A stretch of DNA of 64,000 bases from an uncultured Limosilactobacillus sp. (GCF_934202705.1 NZ_CAKPYE010000009.1:1-64000); one strand, 5' to 3'. Positions 43,926 to 53,297 are shown, counted from the first letter of the stretch. Translations and numbers: made by a program. The notes: generated from the sequence alone by a model not told the origin.

Positions 43926-44837
43926 ATGAAACAAGGAACGAAGATCTTAACACTCGATAATGGTTACCATCTCTGGACTAACACCCAAGGTGAAGGTGAT
44001 ATCCATTTACTCGCCCTCCACGGTGGGCCCGGTGGTAATCACGAATATTGGGAAGACACTGCCGCACAACTAAAAAAACAAGGATTGAACGTCCAAGTTC
44101 ACATGTATGATCAACTTGGTTCACTCTATTCAGACCAACCGGATTATTCTGACCCGCAAATTGCCAAAAAATATTTAACCTACGAATATTTCCTGGATGA
44201 AGTTGAAGAAGTGCGTCAAAAACTCGGCCTTGACAACTTCTATTTAATCGGTCAAAGCTGGGGTGGTTTGTTAGTTCAAGAATACGCGGTTAAGTATGGT
44301 CAACATCTTAAGGGTGCCATTATCTCTTCCATGGTGGACGACGTTGATGATTACGTCGAACACGTTAATAAAATTCGTGAAGACGTGTTGCCTACTGAAG
44401 AAGTCGCCTTTATGAAAGAGTGCGAAACCAATGGTAACTGGGACAATGATCGTTATCAAGCTGATGTGCAAGTCCTCAACGAAAATTACGTTGATCGCAA
44501 GCAACCATCCAAGCTTGACCACGTCCGTAGCTTAGACGGTGACGCTGTTTACCATGCCTTCCAAGGTGACAACGAGTTCGTCATTACTGGTAAACTAGCC
44601 AGTTGGCATTTTACCAACCAACTACACAACATTAAAGTGCCAACGCTGTTAACATTTGGTGAGCATGAAACAATGCCACTCAGTGCTGCCCGACGAATGG
44701 AAAAACTGATTCCAAACGCCAAACTGGTGACAACGCCAAATGGTGGTCACCACCATATGCTTGATAATCCAGATGTTTACTATCAGCACTTAGCTGATTT
44801 CCTCCGTCAGGTCGAAGCAGGAACATTTAATCAATAA
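43926..44837 (+). CDS. pip: Proline iminopeptidase
   Basis: Removes N-terminal proline from peptides and complements PepX immediately upstream. It is a 303-residue S33 alpha/beta hydrolase. The oxyanion motif HGGPGGNHEYW, the nucleophile elbow GQSWGGLLVQ, FGEHETM and the final GGHHHMLDNP give the full triad. GAGAGGAAG precedes the ATG. The gene has its own terminator but lies next to pepX, a logical proteolytic pairing. Confidence 0.93.
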   Translation: MKQGTKILTLDNGYHLWTNTQGEGDIHLLALHGGPGGNHEYWEDTAAQLKKQGLNVQVHMYDQLGSLYSDQPDYSDPQIAKKYLTYEYFLDEVEEVRQKLGLDNFYLIGQSWGGLLVQEYAVKYGQHLKGAIISSMVDDVDDYVEHVNKIREDVLPTEEVAFMKECETNGNWDNDRYQADVQVLNENYVDRKQPSKLDHVRSLDGDAVYHAFQGDNEFVITGKLASWHFTNQLHNIKVPTLLTFGEHETMPLSAARRMEKLIPNAKLVTTPNGGHHHMLDNPDVYYQHLADFLRQVEAGTFNQ

Positions 44838-44842
44838 ACTTG

Positions 44843-44880
44843 CAACAACCAGGATCGGTGATCGTCGGTCCTGGTTGTTT
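44843..44880 (+). terminator. Terminator after pip
   Basis: CAACAACCAGGA pairs with TCCTGGTTGTTT, followed by TTGG. Confidence 0.85.
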
Positions 44881-44948
44881 TTGGATTTCCTTTTGGTTTC
44901 CTCAAAAAGGGCGTAAAATGGAATTATTATTACCTGGGAGGAATTATG

Positions 44949-45593
44949 ATGGCTCAAATGAAAAACTTTATTTTTGATATTGATGGAACACTAATCAATA
45001 CCCTCGACATGTACATGCCTGCCATGTTTGAAGTGCTCGCCAAACATGGTTATCAATACACACCCGAAGAAACTGACCGGCTCAACAAAGAAGGTTTTGG
45101 CATTACCGCCGATGATGCGCTTCGTCTTGCTAAGGTTAAGGAAAAAGATCTTCGTCCCATCCAAGAAGAATGGTTCCGTCTTTCTTATACCCGACAGGAT
45201 CGTGTGACCGTCTTTCCAGGGATTAAAGAATTGCTGGACGATCTGGCAAAACGTCCTGATAGTCAGCTAGCGGTTGCGACATCAAAGTTGGCCTATGAGT
45301 ATGCCAAGTTTAAACGCCAGTATTATTTTGCCGATCTTTTCAAGGTTGCTATTACTTCTGAAGATACCCAAAAGCATAAACCATCTCCAGATCCCATCTT
45401 AGCAGCAGTAAAAGCACTTGATGCCGACCCAAATACGACCGTCTACATTGGTGATACCATTAATGATTTGAAGGCCGCTCACGCAGCCGGGGTCAAATTT
45501 GCAGCAGCGTTATACGGTTCCGCAGACCCTGATTCGATAAAAGACGCCGCGGATTTCTTGCTTCAAACACCAACGGACCTAGAAAAGTACTAA
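44949..45593 (+). CDS. HAD-family phosphatase
   Basis: A 214-residue HAD hydrolase with a C1 helical cap. Motif I is FIFDIDGTLINTL, motif II VATSKL, motif III the Lys in QKHKPSPDP, and motif IV IGDTINDLKAA. This layout fits phosphoglycolate-phosphatase/PpaX-like enzymes. The substrate is unknown. The start is the ATG at 44949, 8 bases after GGGAGG; the ATG at 44946 is almost equally possible. Confidence 0.85.
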   Translation: MAQMKNFIFDIDGTLINTLDMYMPAMFEVLAKHGYQYTPEETDRLNKEGFGITADDALRLAKVKEKDLRPIQEEWFRLSYTRQDRVTVFPGIKELLDDLAKRPDSQLAVATSKLAYEYAKFKRQYYFADLFKVAITSEDTQKHKPSPDPILAAVKALDADPNTTVYIGDTINDLKAAHAAGVKFAAALYGSADPDSIKDAADFLLQTPTDLEKY

Positions 45594-45625
45594 CGATTAC
45601 GCAAAATTCAACTAATGATACCAAA

Positions 45626-45664
45626 AGTGGCGCAGAGTTCAGGTGAATTGAACTCTGTGCCACT
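45626..45664. terminator. Bidirectional terminator
   Basis: AGTGGCGCAGAGTTC pairs with GAACTCTGTGCCACT with one G/T pair. It separates the convergent HAD and GH31 genes. Confidence 0.85.
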
Positions 45665-45679
45665 CTTTTGCGCTATTTT

Positions 45680-48010
45680 CTATTCATGAGCTAATTCGTA
45701 CTCATCAGTCTCTGAATTGTAATCAAATTCAAGGCGGCTTTGATCAGTTTCAACATAAACTTTCTGATAAGTTGGCTGATAACCATGCTTGGTTAATTTC
45801 ACAGCAACGTGTCCGTCTTCCGTAATTTCAACGTAGTACTCGTTAAATTCACCTTGTTGATACTTAAAGTCTTGTCCATTATCTTGGTAATGCTTGTAAG
45901 AACCACATTCACCAAAGAGTCTGAACGTCATGACCTTCTCTGGTTCATCACTCACGTGCATAACTTTGTTGCCCCATGGTAGAACCGTGTTAGCTTTAAT
46001 AAAAATCGGCAACTTATCAATTGGTGCATCCGCCATAATGTATTGCCGACCAGCATACTCAGCATGGTTCCAAAAGTCAATCCAGTTACCTGCCGGTAAG
46101 TAAACTAATCGCTTCGTTGCTCCTTGATTAACAATTGGTGCGACCAAAACATTGGTGCCGATCATGTACTCATCATTCAAATTCCGGGTCTCATGATCAT
46201 CTGGGTAATTGAGCACGAGCGGCCGCATCACTGGCAAGCCAGAATCAGTTTCATGACGGAACTGATCATATAAGTATGGAATAAACCGGTAACGCAGGTT
46301 CAAGTACTTGCGGTAAATGTCCAGAGTTTGCTTATCAAAAGCCCATGGTTCTTGGTACCGTGAACCCAAAATTGAATGGTTCCGGAATAATGGAACTAGT
46401 AACGAAGCTTCAATCCACCGCGTTAACAGTTCAGGTGTCGTATCCTCTTGGAACCCACCAATATCGGTCCCGGCGAACGCAAAGCCACTGAGTCCTAACC
46501 CATTTAATTGTGGAATTGCTAATTGTAAATGAGACCAAACGGCAGTATTATCCCCGGTCCAAACAGTGGAATACTTTTGTGTTCCTGCATAAGCAGCCCG
46601 AGTAATAATGTACGGACGCTTACCAGTGGCCTGCTTCATTCCTTCATAAGTGGCTTGTGCCTGCAGGTGACCAAAGACGTTATGCATCTTTGCATGGGTG
46701 CTAATATTAACCCCATCATGGAAGACTAAATCATCAGGTAATTGGCCCTTAGCTCTGAAGTTCGCAGGTTCATCCATATCATTCCAAACACCACAAACGC
46801 CCATGTCGGCAAAGAACTTCACATGTTTTGCCCACCACTTGCGGACATCCTCATTGCCAAAGTCTGGGAAAACCGAGTCACCTGGCCAAACGGAACCGAT
46901 ATAAACACTGCCGTCAGGATTAGTTACAAAGTAACCTTTCTCCATCCCTTCTTTATAGATGTCATACTTATCGTCGACCTTAACTCCGGCATCCAAAATT
47001 GGCATTAAACGAATCCCACGCTGTTTCATTTTTTGTACAAAGGCTTTTGGATCCTCATATTTAGTGGTATCCCAAGTGAAGTCACGGTAGCCGTACATGT
47101 AGTCAATGTCCAAGTGGATGACGTCAATTGGCAGATTGTGCTCCGCAAAACCATCCGCAATGCTTTCAACGCGCTCATCACTCGTACTGTAGCCCCACCG
47201 TGATTGCTGGTAACCAAGCATCCATTTTTGTGGCAACGGCACTACTCCGGTTAAGTAGGTGTAGTTAGCAACGACATCCTTTAGCGTATGACCACCAAGA
47301 ATGTAATAGTCAACATTGCCGCCAACTGCAGAGTAGTAATAATAATTGTCACTTTCCTTACCTAGATCGAAGTGACTCTTGTAGGTGTCATCAAAGAAGA
47401 GCCCATATGGATGACCATTCTTTAGTCCATACATTACTGGAATGGATTTGTATAAATGAGTTTCGGTTTCATTGTGCAGAACCGGCACATCACTGTTCCA
47501 GTTATCATACTCATAACCACGCTTATTTAAGAATCCGGTTTTACCACCTAGACCGTAAAAGACTTCGTCTTGAGCCAAGGATTTAATAATTTCAAAATTA
47601 ACGTTATCAGGATTAGCCTTCGCATGAACAGCATGACCTTCTGACATCACAGTCTTCCGGTGTTCATCGTCCATATCAGTTGGTAATGGGTGCCGCTCAC
47701 CACGATAATCAAGAACTAGTGGATTGCCATCCGTATCATAAACATCAATTTTGGCATCATCGTAGGCTTTAACAATTAACGCTCCTGTTCGAATTTCAAT
47801 GTGGTCGCCTTTGTTGTCAACCGTATAATTTGTTTTCCGTTGCTTATTGCCTTCGATTGCATATGAATTTGTTGGACAGCCATGATCCTGAAACACTTGA
47901 ACAATTTCGCTCGTCAAAATGTTTAAAATTAAGTTTTTGCCTGTCGCAAAGTTTAAAGTAATTTTTTGATTATCATCTTGATACCCTGTTAATTGATTAC
48001 TCATCGTCAT
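45680..48010 (-). CDS. GH31 alpha-glucosidase
   Basis: A 776-residue retaining alpha-glycosidase of family GH31. The nucleophile Asp is Asp411 in GVWNDMDEPANF, and the acid/base Asp is in TVWTGDNTAVW. The order is an N-terminal beta-sandwich, a TIM barrel with HLDIDYMYGYRDFTWD, then beta domains. No signal peptide, so it acts on imported oligosaccharides such as isomaltose or other alpha-glucosides; alpha-xylosidase is less likely. I used ATG 48010 with AAGGAAG upstream. Controlled by the divergent LacI gene through palindromes at 48042-48122. Confidence 0.9.
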   Translation of the reverse strand: MTMSNQLTGYQDDNQKITLNFATGKNLILNILTSEIVQVFQDHGCPTNSYAIEGNKQRKTNYTVDNKGDHIEIRTGALIVKAYDDAKIDVYDTDGNPLVLDYRGERHPLPTDMDDEHRKTVMSEGHAVHAKANPDNVNFEIIKSLAQDEVFYGLGGKTGFLNKRGYEYDNWNSDVPVLHNETETHLYKSIPVMYGLKNGHPYGLFFDDTYKSHFDLGKESDNYYYYSAVGGNVDYYILGGHTLKDVVANYTYLTGVVPLPQKWMLGYQQSRWGYSTSDERVESIADGFAEHNLPIDVIHLDIDYMYGYRDFTWDTTKYEDPKAFVQKMKQRGIRLMPILDAGVKVDDKYDIYKEGMEKGYFVTNPDGSVYIGSVWPGDSVFPDFGNEDVRKWWAKHVKFFADMGVCGVWNDMDEPANFRAKGQLPDDLVFHDGVNISTHAKMHNVFGHLQAQATYEGMKQATGKRPYIITRAAYAGTQKYSTVWTGDNTAVWSHLQLAIPQLNGLGLSGFAFAGTDIGGFQEDTTPELLTRWIEASLLVPLFRNHSILGSRYQEPWAFDKQTLDIYRKYLNLRYRFIPYLYDQFRHETDSGLPVMRPLVLNYPDDHETRNLNDEYMIGTNVLVAPIVNQGATKRLVYLPAGNWIDFWNHAEYAGRQYIMADAPIDKLPIFIKANTVLPWGNKVMHVSDEPEKVMTFRLFGECGSYKHYQDNGQDFKYQQGEFNEYYVEITEDGHVAVKLTKHGYQPTYQKVYVETDQSRLEFDYNSETDEYELAHE

Positions 48011-48041
48011 GAAACTTCCTTTCAGTTGACCTGAAGTTAAA

Positions 48042-48145
48042 TGTAATCCGTTTACAGTGAACACTGTACCACATTACGTAAACGTTTACAATAGCTATTT
48101 ATCAGCAATGTAAACGCTTGCTAGTTTGATGGATTGCTTTATAAT
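48042..48145. promoter_or_regulatory. Divergent promoters with three LacI/CcpA-type operators
   Basis: Three palindromes: TGTAATCCGTTTACA (48042-48056), CGTAAACGTTTACA (48077-48090) and TGTAAACGCTTGCT (48109-48122). The leftward promoter is TTGTAA (48086-48091)/TACAGT (48063-48068) with 17-base spacing. The rightward one is TTGCTA (48118-48123)/TATAAT (48140-48145) with 16-base spacing. Operators lie on both -35 boxes, suggesting repression and autorepression. Confidence 0.7.
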
Positions 48146-48180
48146 AGGAGTAACGATATCTCTGTAAAGGAAATGATTTT

Positions 48181-49167
48181 ATGAAGGCCACTATTAAGGA
48201 CGTCGCCAAAGCCGCCCACGTTTCGACTGCGACGGTATCCCGCGTTCTCTCAAATAAAAAAGGCACTTATCGGGAAGACACTGCTAAAGCCGTGCGCCAA
48301 ATTGCCAACAAATTAGGCTACCACCGGAACGTCTCGGCTGCTGAATTGGCAGCCAACGAAGTCAAAACAATTGCAATCATTATTAACAATACCAAAACTA
48401 ATTTTTGGCAGGAGGTTTTGGATGGTATCCAAGAAGTGCTCCGTGCTACTCACCGAAGTTCAATTATTTTCTACGCTGGTAATAATGACCATCAAATGTT
48501 GACTCAAGCCATTAATGATGCTCTCGCACGGTCAGTTTCCGGTATTTTATTAGTCGCTGCGAAGGTGGATGCACAACAGCTTCGTCTCCTGAACAGTTCG
48601 GGGTTACCTTACCGTTTTGTTTCAATTTATGGTAGCGATGATCAGAAAACGCAGTTCATCAGTTCCGACAATATCAAAATTGGTGAACTAGCAACTCAAT
48701 ACTTAATTGACCGTGGACACTCCAAAATTGGTCTTCTCGGGATTGACCACTCCACCACTGGTCAACAACGATTGCTTGGCTATGAAAAAATGATGACTAA
48801 GGCTAATCTAGTGGTCGATCCCAACTGGGTTCAATATGGTGATTATGGCTTTGAAAGCGGGCAATCGCTCTTTAAAAAGGTCCGTCATTGCGGGCTAACT
48901 GCCGTGGTTGCCGCTAGTGATATGGTGGCTGCCGGGATTATTAAAGCCGCCACCCAGTACCATTATCAACTACCACAAGATCTTTCGATCATTAGTATTG
49001 ACGGCACTTTCATTTGTGATATTACCTCACCAACCATCACCAGTATTTCACAGGAATTTCAATTAATGGGTCAGCGTAGTGTGCAAAGTTTAATACAAAA
49101 TACCGCTGCTGAATTTATCCCAGTTAAAATTGTGGCTCGCGAAAGCGTTAAAAAGATCCGTAATTAA
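48181..49167 (+). CDS. LacI-family regulator of the GH31 locus
   Basis: A 328-residue LacI-type repressor. The helix-turn-helix ATIKDVAKAAHVSTATVSRVLS is textbook, followed by a hinge (VSAAELAANEVKTIAIII) and a full effector domain ending after SPTITSISQEF. It is divergent from the GH31 gene and shares three palindromes with it. AAAGGAAA lies upstream of the ATG. A perfect copy of the same palindrome precedes the transporter gene at 51732-53141, so it probably controls that gene too. Confidence 0.88.
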   Translation: MKATIKDVAKAAHVSTATVSRVLSNKKGTYREDTAKAVRQIANKLGYHRNVSAAELAANEVKTIAIIINNTKTNFWQEVLDGIQEVLRATHRSSIIFYAGNNDHQMLTQAINDALARSVSGILLVAAKVDAQQLRLLNSSGLPYRFVSIYGSDDQKTQFISSDNIKIGELATQYLIDRGHSKIGLLGIDHSTTGQQRLLGYEKMMTKANLVVDPNWVQYGDYGFESGQSLFKKVRHCGLTAVVAASDMVAAGIIKAATQYHYQLPQDLSIISIDGTFICDITSPTITSISQEFQLMGQRSVQSLIQNTAAEFIPVKIVARESVKKIRN

Positions 49168-49218
49168 GTTCATAAATGTGATAGAATGTTCCCTGTATCA
49201 ATAAGGGAGCGAATTATC

Positions 49219-49758
49219 ATGAAGCAATTTAAAAAACTCTTTTTAGGAGTCACGTTAGTGCTAACCTCACTACTCATCATCATGGGTGGAACAAAGCTTA
49301 ACGCGCAGGCTGCTAAAATTGACTATCGAAAGCCATCAGAAAGTAAGCCATACCCAAATGTTCAAAAGAATCCCGGAATGTGGATTCATGTCAATCTCAA
49401 AAAGCAACGGGTTTACTTAATGAGCAAGAAAAATAAAAAGCTATATACAATGTATTGTTCTTCTGGTGCGCACAACGCAACGCCGACAGGCACTTACCAT
49501 ATTGAAGATATTCGTGGCGACACTTTCTATAATCAAGCAGAAAAAGCCGGTGCTAATTACTATGTGGCTTGGAAAGGCAACGACTTCCTCTTCCACTCTG
49601 TGCCAATTAATGACAAAGGGCAATATAACAAGAAACAGGCTTCTTACCTTGGTAAAAAGCCAATGTCACATGGTTGCATCCGTCTCTCAATTCCAGATTC
49701 CCAGTGGATGTATAAAAACATTCCCACTGGTACGAAAGTCGTTATTTCAAAAAATTAG
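49219..49758 (+). CDS. L,D-transpeptidase (YkuD), copy 1
   Basis: A 179-residue exported YkuD-domain protein. A signal or anchor helix (about 6-23) is followed by a short linker and the catalytic domain. The active-site signature is His151, Cys153 and Arg155 in SHGCIRLS; an upstream histidine is in LFHSVP. Such enzymes form 3-3 peptidoglycan cross-links or attach proteins to the wall. I used ATG 49219, with AGGGAG upstream, rather than ATG 49186. A paralog follows at 49896. Confidence 0.85.
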   Translation: MKQFKKLFLGVTLVLTSLLIIMGGTKLNAQAAKIDYRKPSESKPYPNVQKNPGMWIHVNLKKQRVYLMSKKNKKLYTMYCSSGAHNATPTGTYHIEDIRGDTFYNQAEKAGANYYVAWKGNDFLFHSVPINDKGQYNKKQASYLGKKPMSHGCIRLSIPDSQWMYKNIPTGTKVVISKN

Positions 49759-49770
49759 TAAAAACCATTA

Positions 49771-49802
49771 AATCGGCCAGTCTCGCATGAGGCTAGCCGA
49801 TT
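49771..49802 (+). terminator. Terminator between the two L,D-transpeptidase genes
   Basis: AATCGGCCAGTCTC pairs with GAGGCTAGCCGATT with two mismatches around GCAT, followed by TTTTATC. The two paralogs are therefore separate transcripts. Confidence 0.85.
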
Positions 49803-49895
49803 TTTTATCATCATTTAATTACGGTTAAACTTACTTCTCTGCCTGTTTTTTGTGGTAAACTCATTGCTAATCGTTAATACTTGAGGAAGTTCATC

Positions 49896-50465
49896 ATGAA
49901 ATTTATTCATCGTTTAATTATTTCGATCATTGTTGTATGCCTGGTCATCTTTGGTGGACGCTACCTTTTCTACCAGCATCTTGAGAACACATCAATCACG
50001 AACCGTGCTCCTACCAACAGCCAATGGCTACATTCATCTGAAAATAAGCCCTATCCGAATGTTAACCAGTATCCCCATCTTTGGCTACTCGTATCAAAAA
50101 GCAAACAACGGGTCTTCCTGATTAATCACGGAAAAGTCCTCTACACAATGTATGCATCAACGGGTTCTGGAAAAAGCAATCAGACTCCCAATGGAACCTA
50201 CCGAATTCAAGCCGAACGTGGTTTATCATTTTTCAACGCCAAAAGCGGTGAGGGGGCTCGTTACTGGGTTTCATGGAAAAATCATGGCGAATACCTTTTT
50301 CACTCTGTTCCGATTAACCATCAAGGTCAATATCTGGTGAATGAAGCACAAGAACTGGGGAAAGCAGCCAATTCTCATGGTTGTATCCGACTTTCTGTAC
50401 CAGACGCTCGCTGGTTATATCAAAACATTAAACAAGGCACTAAAGTGGTAATTACGAATTCTTAA
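49896..50465 (+). CDS. L,D-transpeptidase (YkuD), copy 2
   Basis: A 189-residue paralog of the preceding gene. An N-terminal anchor helix (about 6-22) and a linker lead into the YkuD domain, with His161, Cys163 and Arg165 in SHGCIRLS. Shared segments such as NKPYPNV, LYTMY, LFHSVPIN and GQY show a tandem duplication followed by divergence. I used ATG 49896, with GAGGAAG upstream. Its own promoter region follows the terminator of copy 1. Confidence 0.85.
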   Translation: MKFIHRLIISIIVVCLVIFGGRYLFYQHLENTSITNRAPTNSQWLHSSENKPYPNVNQYPHLWLLVSKSKQRVFLINHGKVLYTMYASTGSGKSNQTPNGTYRIQAERGLSFFNAKSGEGARYWVSWKNHGEYLFHSVPINHQGQYLVNEAQELGKAANSHGCIRLSVPDARWLYQNIKQGTKVVITNS

Positions 50466-50494
50466 ATTCAAGGAACTATCCATACCAAAGTACT

Positions 50495-50549
50495 TTGCAA
50501 GACTTTAATACAAATAATACAATTCGCAAAGGAGCCAATTATGCATCGC
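50495..50549 (+). other. Orphan promoter and ribosome site with a 3-codon ORF
   Basis: TTGCAA (50495-50500) and TACAAT (50518-50523) are spaced by 17 bases. AAAGGAG (50528-50534) and ATG (50541) follow at ideal distances, but the frame stops after three codons (ATGCATCGCTAG). No gene continues; the DHH gene converges from the right 19 bases later. It looks like the leftover 5' end of a lost gene or a leader. Confidence 0.4.
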
Positions 50550-50567
50550 TAGGATATAACCAACTCC

Positions 50568-51647
50568 CTATTTTTGATCACCAAATAAGGTTGCTAGCTT
50601 TGCTGCCACTGCCGGATCTAAGTTATCGGCAACCGTTTCTTGACTAGCAGCTTTTTCTGTCCGAGCTTCTTGAATTTGATTCTGCAAATGATCAATCACT
50701 GCCCGTTCGCCAACTTGAATCAGATTAATGTCAATTCGGCCACCGGCAGCATCAGCATGCCCGCCACCATGAAAATACTTTTCCGCAAACTGGGCCACAT
50801 CAATTTGGCCGTTGCTTCGTAATGATAAACTGGTCGGGCTAATCACCATCGCTGCTTCAGCTTCGGGATGCTCTTGCAGCAATTCATGAGCAATTTCTGA
50901 CTTATAATCATCCGCATAAACAAATCCCCACTGATGCCCTGCTAATTCATCGATTAACACATCTTTTAAATGATGATGGAGATAATGGCTTCGCCGATCA
51001 TTTAACGTCTGAATTAATAATTGATTGGCCTGTCGATAATGTGGCCATCCCTGCTGTAAAACAGCTTGAATGAAGTCAGTTGAATGATCCAGCGGATAAA
51101 ACCAAAAGAGCTGGTCTAATTCATCCGCTCCTGTTTTTACCTCAGCAGGCAGTGTGGCATCATTTTGCCAATCCCATGTATCGTAAGCTCGAATCAATTC
51201 AACAACTTGGGCTAATTGTTGCTGCCGTTCTAACGACAGCATCTTAAAACGCGGCTGGTGCTGTATCCATTGCCAAACTAGGCTGGTTGCACTTTGATTT
51301 TGGTCATTCTCAAACGTCACCATATTATTCGAATACATTTGTCGAATATCAGCAGCGGTCTCATGATGGTCAAAGACTAACCAATGATTAGCAAAATGCG
51401 CGTTCAGTTCACGAAAAGTATGTTCACTTTCTGGCGTCATGTCCATGATATAAGCATCAGAAAAGGACCCTAAGTCGGCATGGGTAAACCAGTGATCTAG
51501 TTCCTCATCGATTTTGCCGGCACCAATATTGGTGATCGTAAACTGTTCATCCGGAAAAACTGTTGCTTGCACTACCTGGAGTAAGTATGGCGCCCCAAAG
51601 CCGTCTAGGTCATTATGCGAAAAAATTTTAATTTGTCGATTCGTCAT
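50568..51647 (-). CDS. DHH-family phosphoesterase (NrnB-like)
   Basis: A 359-residue DHH/DHHA1 protein. Motifs are FSHNDLDGFGAP (motif I), IMDMTPESE (II), VFDHHETA (III, the DHH motif) and a C-terminal FHGGGHADAAGG (DHHA1). It most resembles oligoribonuclease NrnB and related c-di-nucleotide or nanoRNA phosphodiesterases. The ATG at 51656 is only one base after GGGG, so I prefer the in-frame ATG at 51647. Convergent with the L,D-transpeptidase genes. Confidence 0.8.
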   Translation of the reverse strand: MTNRQIKIFSHNDLDGFGAPYLLQVVQATVFPDEQFTITNIGAGKIDEELDHWFTHADLGSFSDAYIMDMTPESEHTFRELNAHFANHWLVFDHHETAADIRQMYSNNMVTFENDQNQSATSLVWQWIQHQPRFKMLSLERQQQLAQVVELIRAYDTWDWQNDATLPAEVKTGADELDQLFWFYPLDHSTDFIQAVLQQGWPHYRQANQLLIQTLNDRRSHYLHHHLKDVLIDELAGHQWGFVYADDYKSEIAHELLQEHPEAEAAMVISPTSLSLRSNGQIDVAQFAEKYFHGGGHADAAGGRIDINLIQVGERAVIDHLQNQIQEARTEKAASQETVADNLDPAVAAKLATLFGDQK

Positions 51648-51684
51648 CTCATTCATTCCCCATTATTTTTCTCAATTATACAAA

Positions 51685-51717
51685 AAGTGCTGGACGACCA
51701 CTAGTCGTTCAGCACTT
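51685..51717. terminator. Terminator of the second sugar transporter gene
   Basis: AAGTGCTGGACGAC pairs with GTCGTTCAGCACTT with one G/T pair. On the minus strand the stem is followed by TTTGTATAA. Confidence 0.85.
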
Positions 51718-51731
51718 CTGTTTTAATCAAA

Positions 51732-53141
51732 CTATTTAGTTGCTTCAGCTTTAGCAGCAGAAACCCCTTCATGAATTTGGTGAACCGCGATGGCACCAAT
51801 GATTAAAGAAATTCCGGCAATTAGCATCATTGTTGGTTGGTCCTTACCCGTCATTGGGAAGATAATAAAACTGAGCAATGATGCCACAATTTGTGGTAAA
51901 CAAATTCCAATGTTAAAGAGTCCCATGTAGGCCCCTTCGTTAGTCCCATTGAGTGATGAAGTTAACAGTGTAAATGGAATGGTGTGAATCGTGAAGTAAG
52001 CAATTCCGAAGAGAATAAAGGCTACCACAGTCAAAGCTTGACTGTGCGCTAATGAAACCAGGATCAGACCAATTCCACCAAGCGCTAGTCCTAATGTATA
52101 CCATTGTTTCCGCGCAGTGGCCTTTGACTTGGAGTATAAGAAGCCCCAGCAAATTCCGGCAACACTTAAAATGGCCGTTAAAACACCATACCAGTTACCA
52201 GCTGCTTGGAAGCCGGCGCTGGTTGGATTAGTGGTTCCCCAAACGTTCTTAGCTAAGGTCCCAGTAGAGTACGTCCAAACATACATTACACCAACCCAAC
52301 TGAAGAATTGGACCAAGCAAATTTCGTAAAAGGCTTTTGGTGCCGTCTTTAACAAATGCCACAGAGAAACAGACTTTTTATTAGCGGCTGGGTCAATTCC
52401 ATGATACTTCGCATACGTTGCTGGATCATATTCTTTAACGTTAAAGACTGTCCACATACTAGTGATTAACAAGACAGCGGCTGCGACGATGTAGGCCCAA
52501 ATAACCGTATTGGGAACAACCCCCTTCTTCGCCGTATTATGCATTCCAAATGCGGTAAAAATAAATGGGAGCAGTGAAGCTAAGATTCCACCAGTGTTGA
52601 AGAAAATTTGTTGCCATGACCAAGCAAAGTTCTTTTGCTTATTGTTAACCATATCACCGACAATCATTCGAAATGGTTGCATACAAATGTTGTTGAAGAG
52701 ATCCATAAAACAAACAGCAAAGGCTGCAAAGACCATCGCTGCGATTGAACCGTAGCCAAAGCCAAATGAACCAGAGAACGGTAGCATTAATAATACCAGT
52801 GCCGCAATTGGTGCCCCAAACAGCAGGTATGGCATCCGCCGCCCAAAGCGGTTCCATGTCCGGTCAGAGTACTTACCAATTAATGGTTGAACAATCATTC
52901 CCATCAGTGGTGGAAAAATAAAGAAAAAACCTAAAGTGTTCGGATTAGCGCCAATGGATTGGAAAATCCGACTCATTTGAGAACTCTGCAGTGAGAATCC
53001 CATGTTAATTCCTAAGAAACCAAACGTAATCGCAAAAATTACGCGTTTTGATAGATCTGGCAAACCAGCATCAAGATCAACCCGTGCTTGTTTGGTGGGC
53101 TGAGCTTGGTGAAGATGATTGCCCTTATGTGTCATATCCAT
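51732..53141 (-). CDS. Sugar transporter, MFS (SLC45/GPH-like), paralog
   Basis: A 469-residue MFS permease with 12 helices, clearly paralogous to the maltose transporter at 34440-35786. It shares FGFLGI..FSLQSSQMSRIFQ, GKYSDRTWNRFGRRMPYL and ATYAKYHGID. A Lys/His-rich N-terminal extension is unique. GGGGAG lies 8 bases before the ATG. A perfect palindrome of the type found at the GH31 locus lies in its leader, so it is likely the importer for the GH31 substrate. Confidence 0.85.
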   Translation of the reverse strand: MDMTHKGNHLHQAQPTKQARVDLDAGLPDLSKRVIFAITFGFLGINMGFSLQSSQMSRIFQSIGANPNTLGFFFIFPPLMGMIVQPLIGKYSDRTWNRFGRRMPYLLFGAPIAALVLLMLPFSGSFGFGYGSIAAMVFAAFAVCFMDLFNNICMQPFRMIVGDMVNNKQKNFAWSWQQIFFNTGGILASLLPFIFTAFGMHNTAKKGVVPNTVIWAYIVAAAVLLITSMWTVFNVKEYDPATYAKYHGIDPAANKKSVSLWHLLKTAPKAFYEICLVQFFSWVGVMYVWTYSTGTLAKNVWGTTNPTSAGFQAAGNWYGVLTAILSVAGICWGFLYSKSKATARKQWYTLGLALGGIGLILVSLAHSQALTVVAFILFGIAYFTIHTIPFTLLTSSLNGTNEGAYMGLFNIGICLPQIVASLLSFIIFPMTGKDQPTMMLIAGISLIIGAIAVHQIHEGVSAAKAEATK

Positions 53142-53240
53142 TATTTACACTCCCCTAATTGACAACAAAAACTAATTTCGTCATAAATCATTGAATAATT
53201 GCAAAAAATACAAAATTAATTTTTGTAGACAGCTAACTCT

Positions 53241-53297
53241 TGTAAACGTTTACATTAACTACAATTCTTATCCTAGCATCTTTTTACCAATTTGCAA
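53241..53297 (-). promoter_or_regulatory. Transporter promoter with perfect cre/LacI palindrome
   Basis: On the minus strand TTGCAA (53292-53297) and TAGGAT (53270-53275) are spaced by 16 bases. TGTAAACGTTTACA (53241-53254) is a perfect palindrome matching cre and the GH31 operators, just downstream of the start point. A 100-base AT-rich leader follows. Confidence 0.65.
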
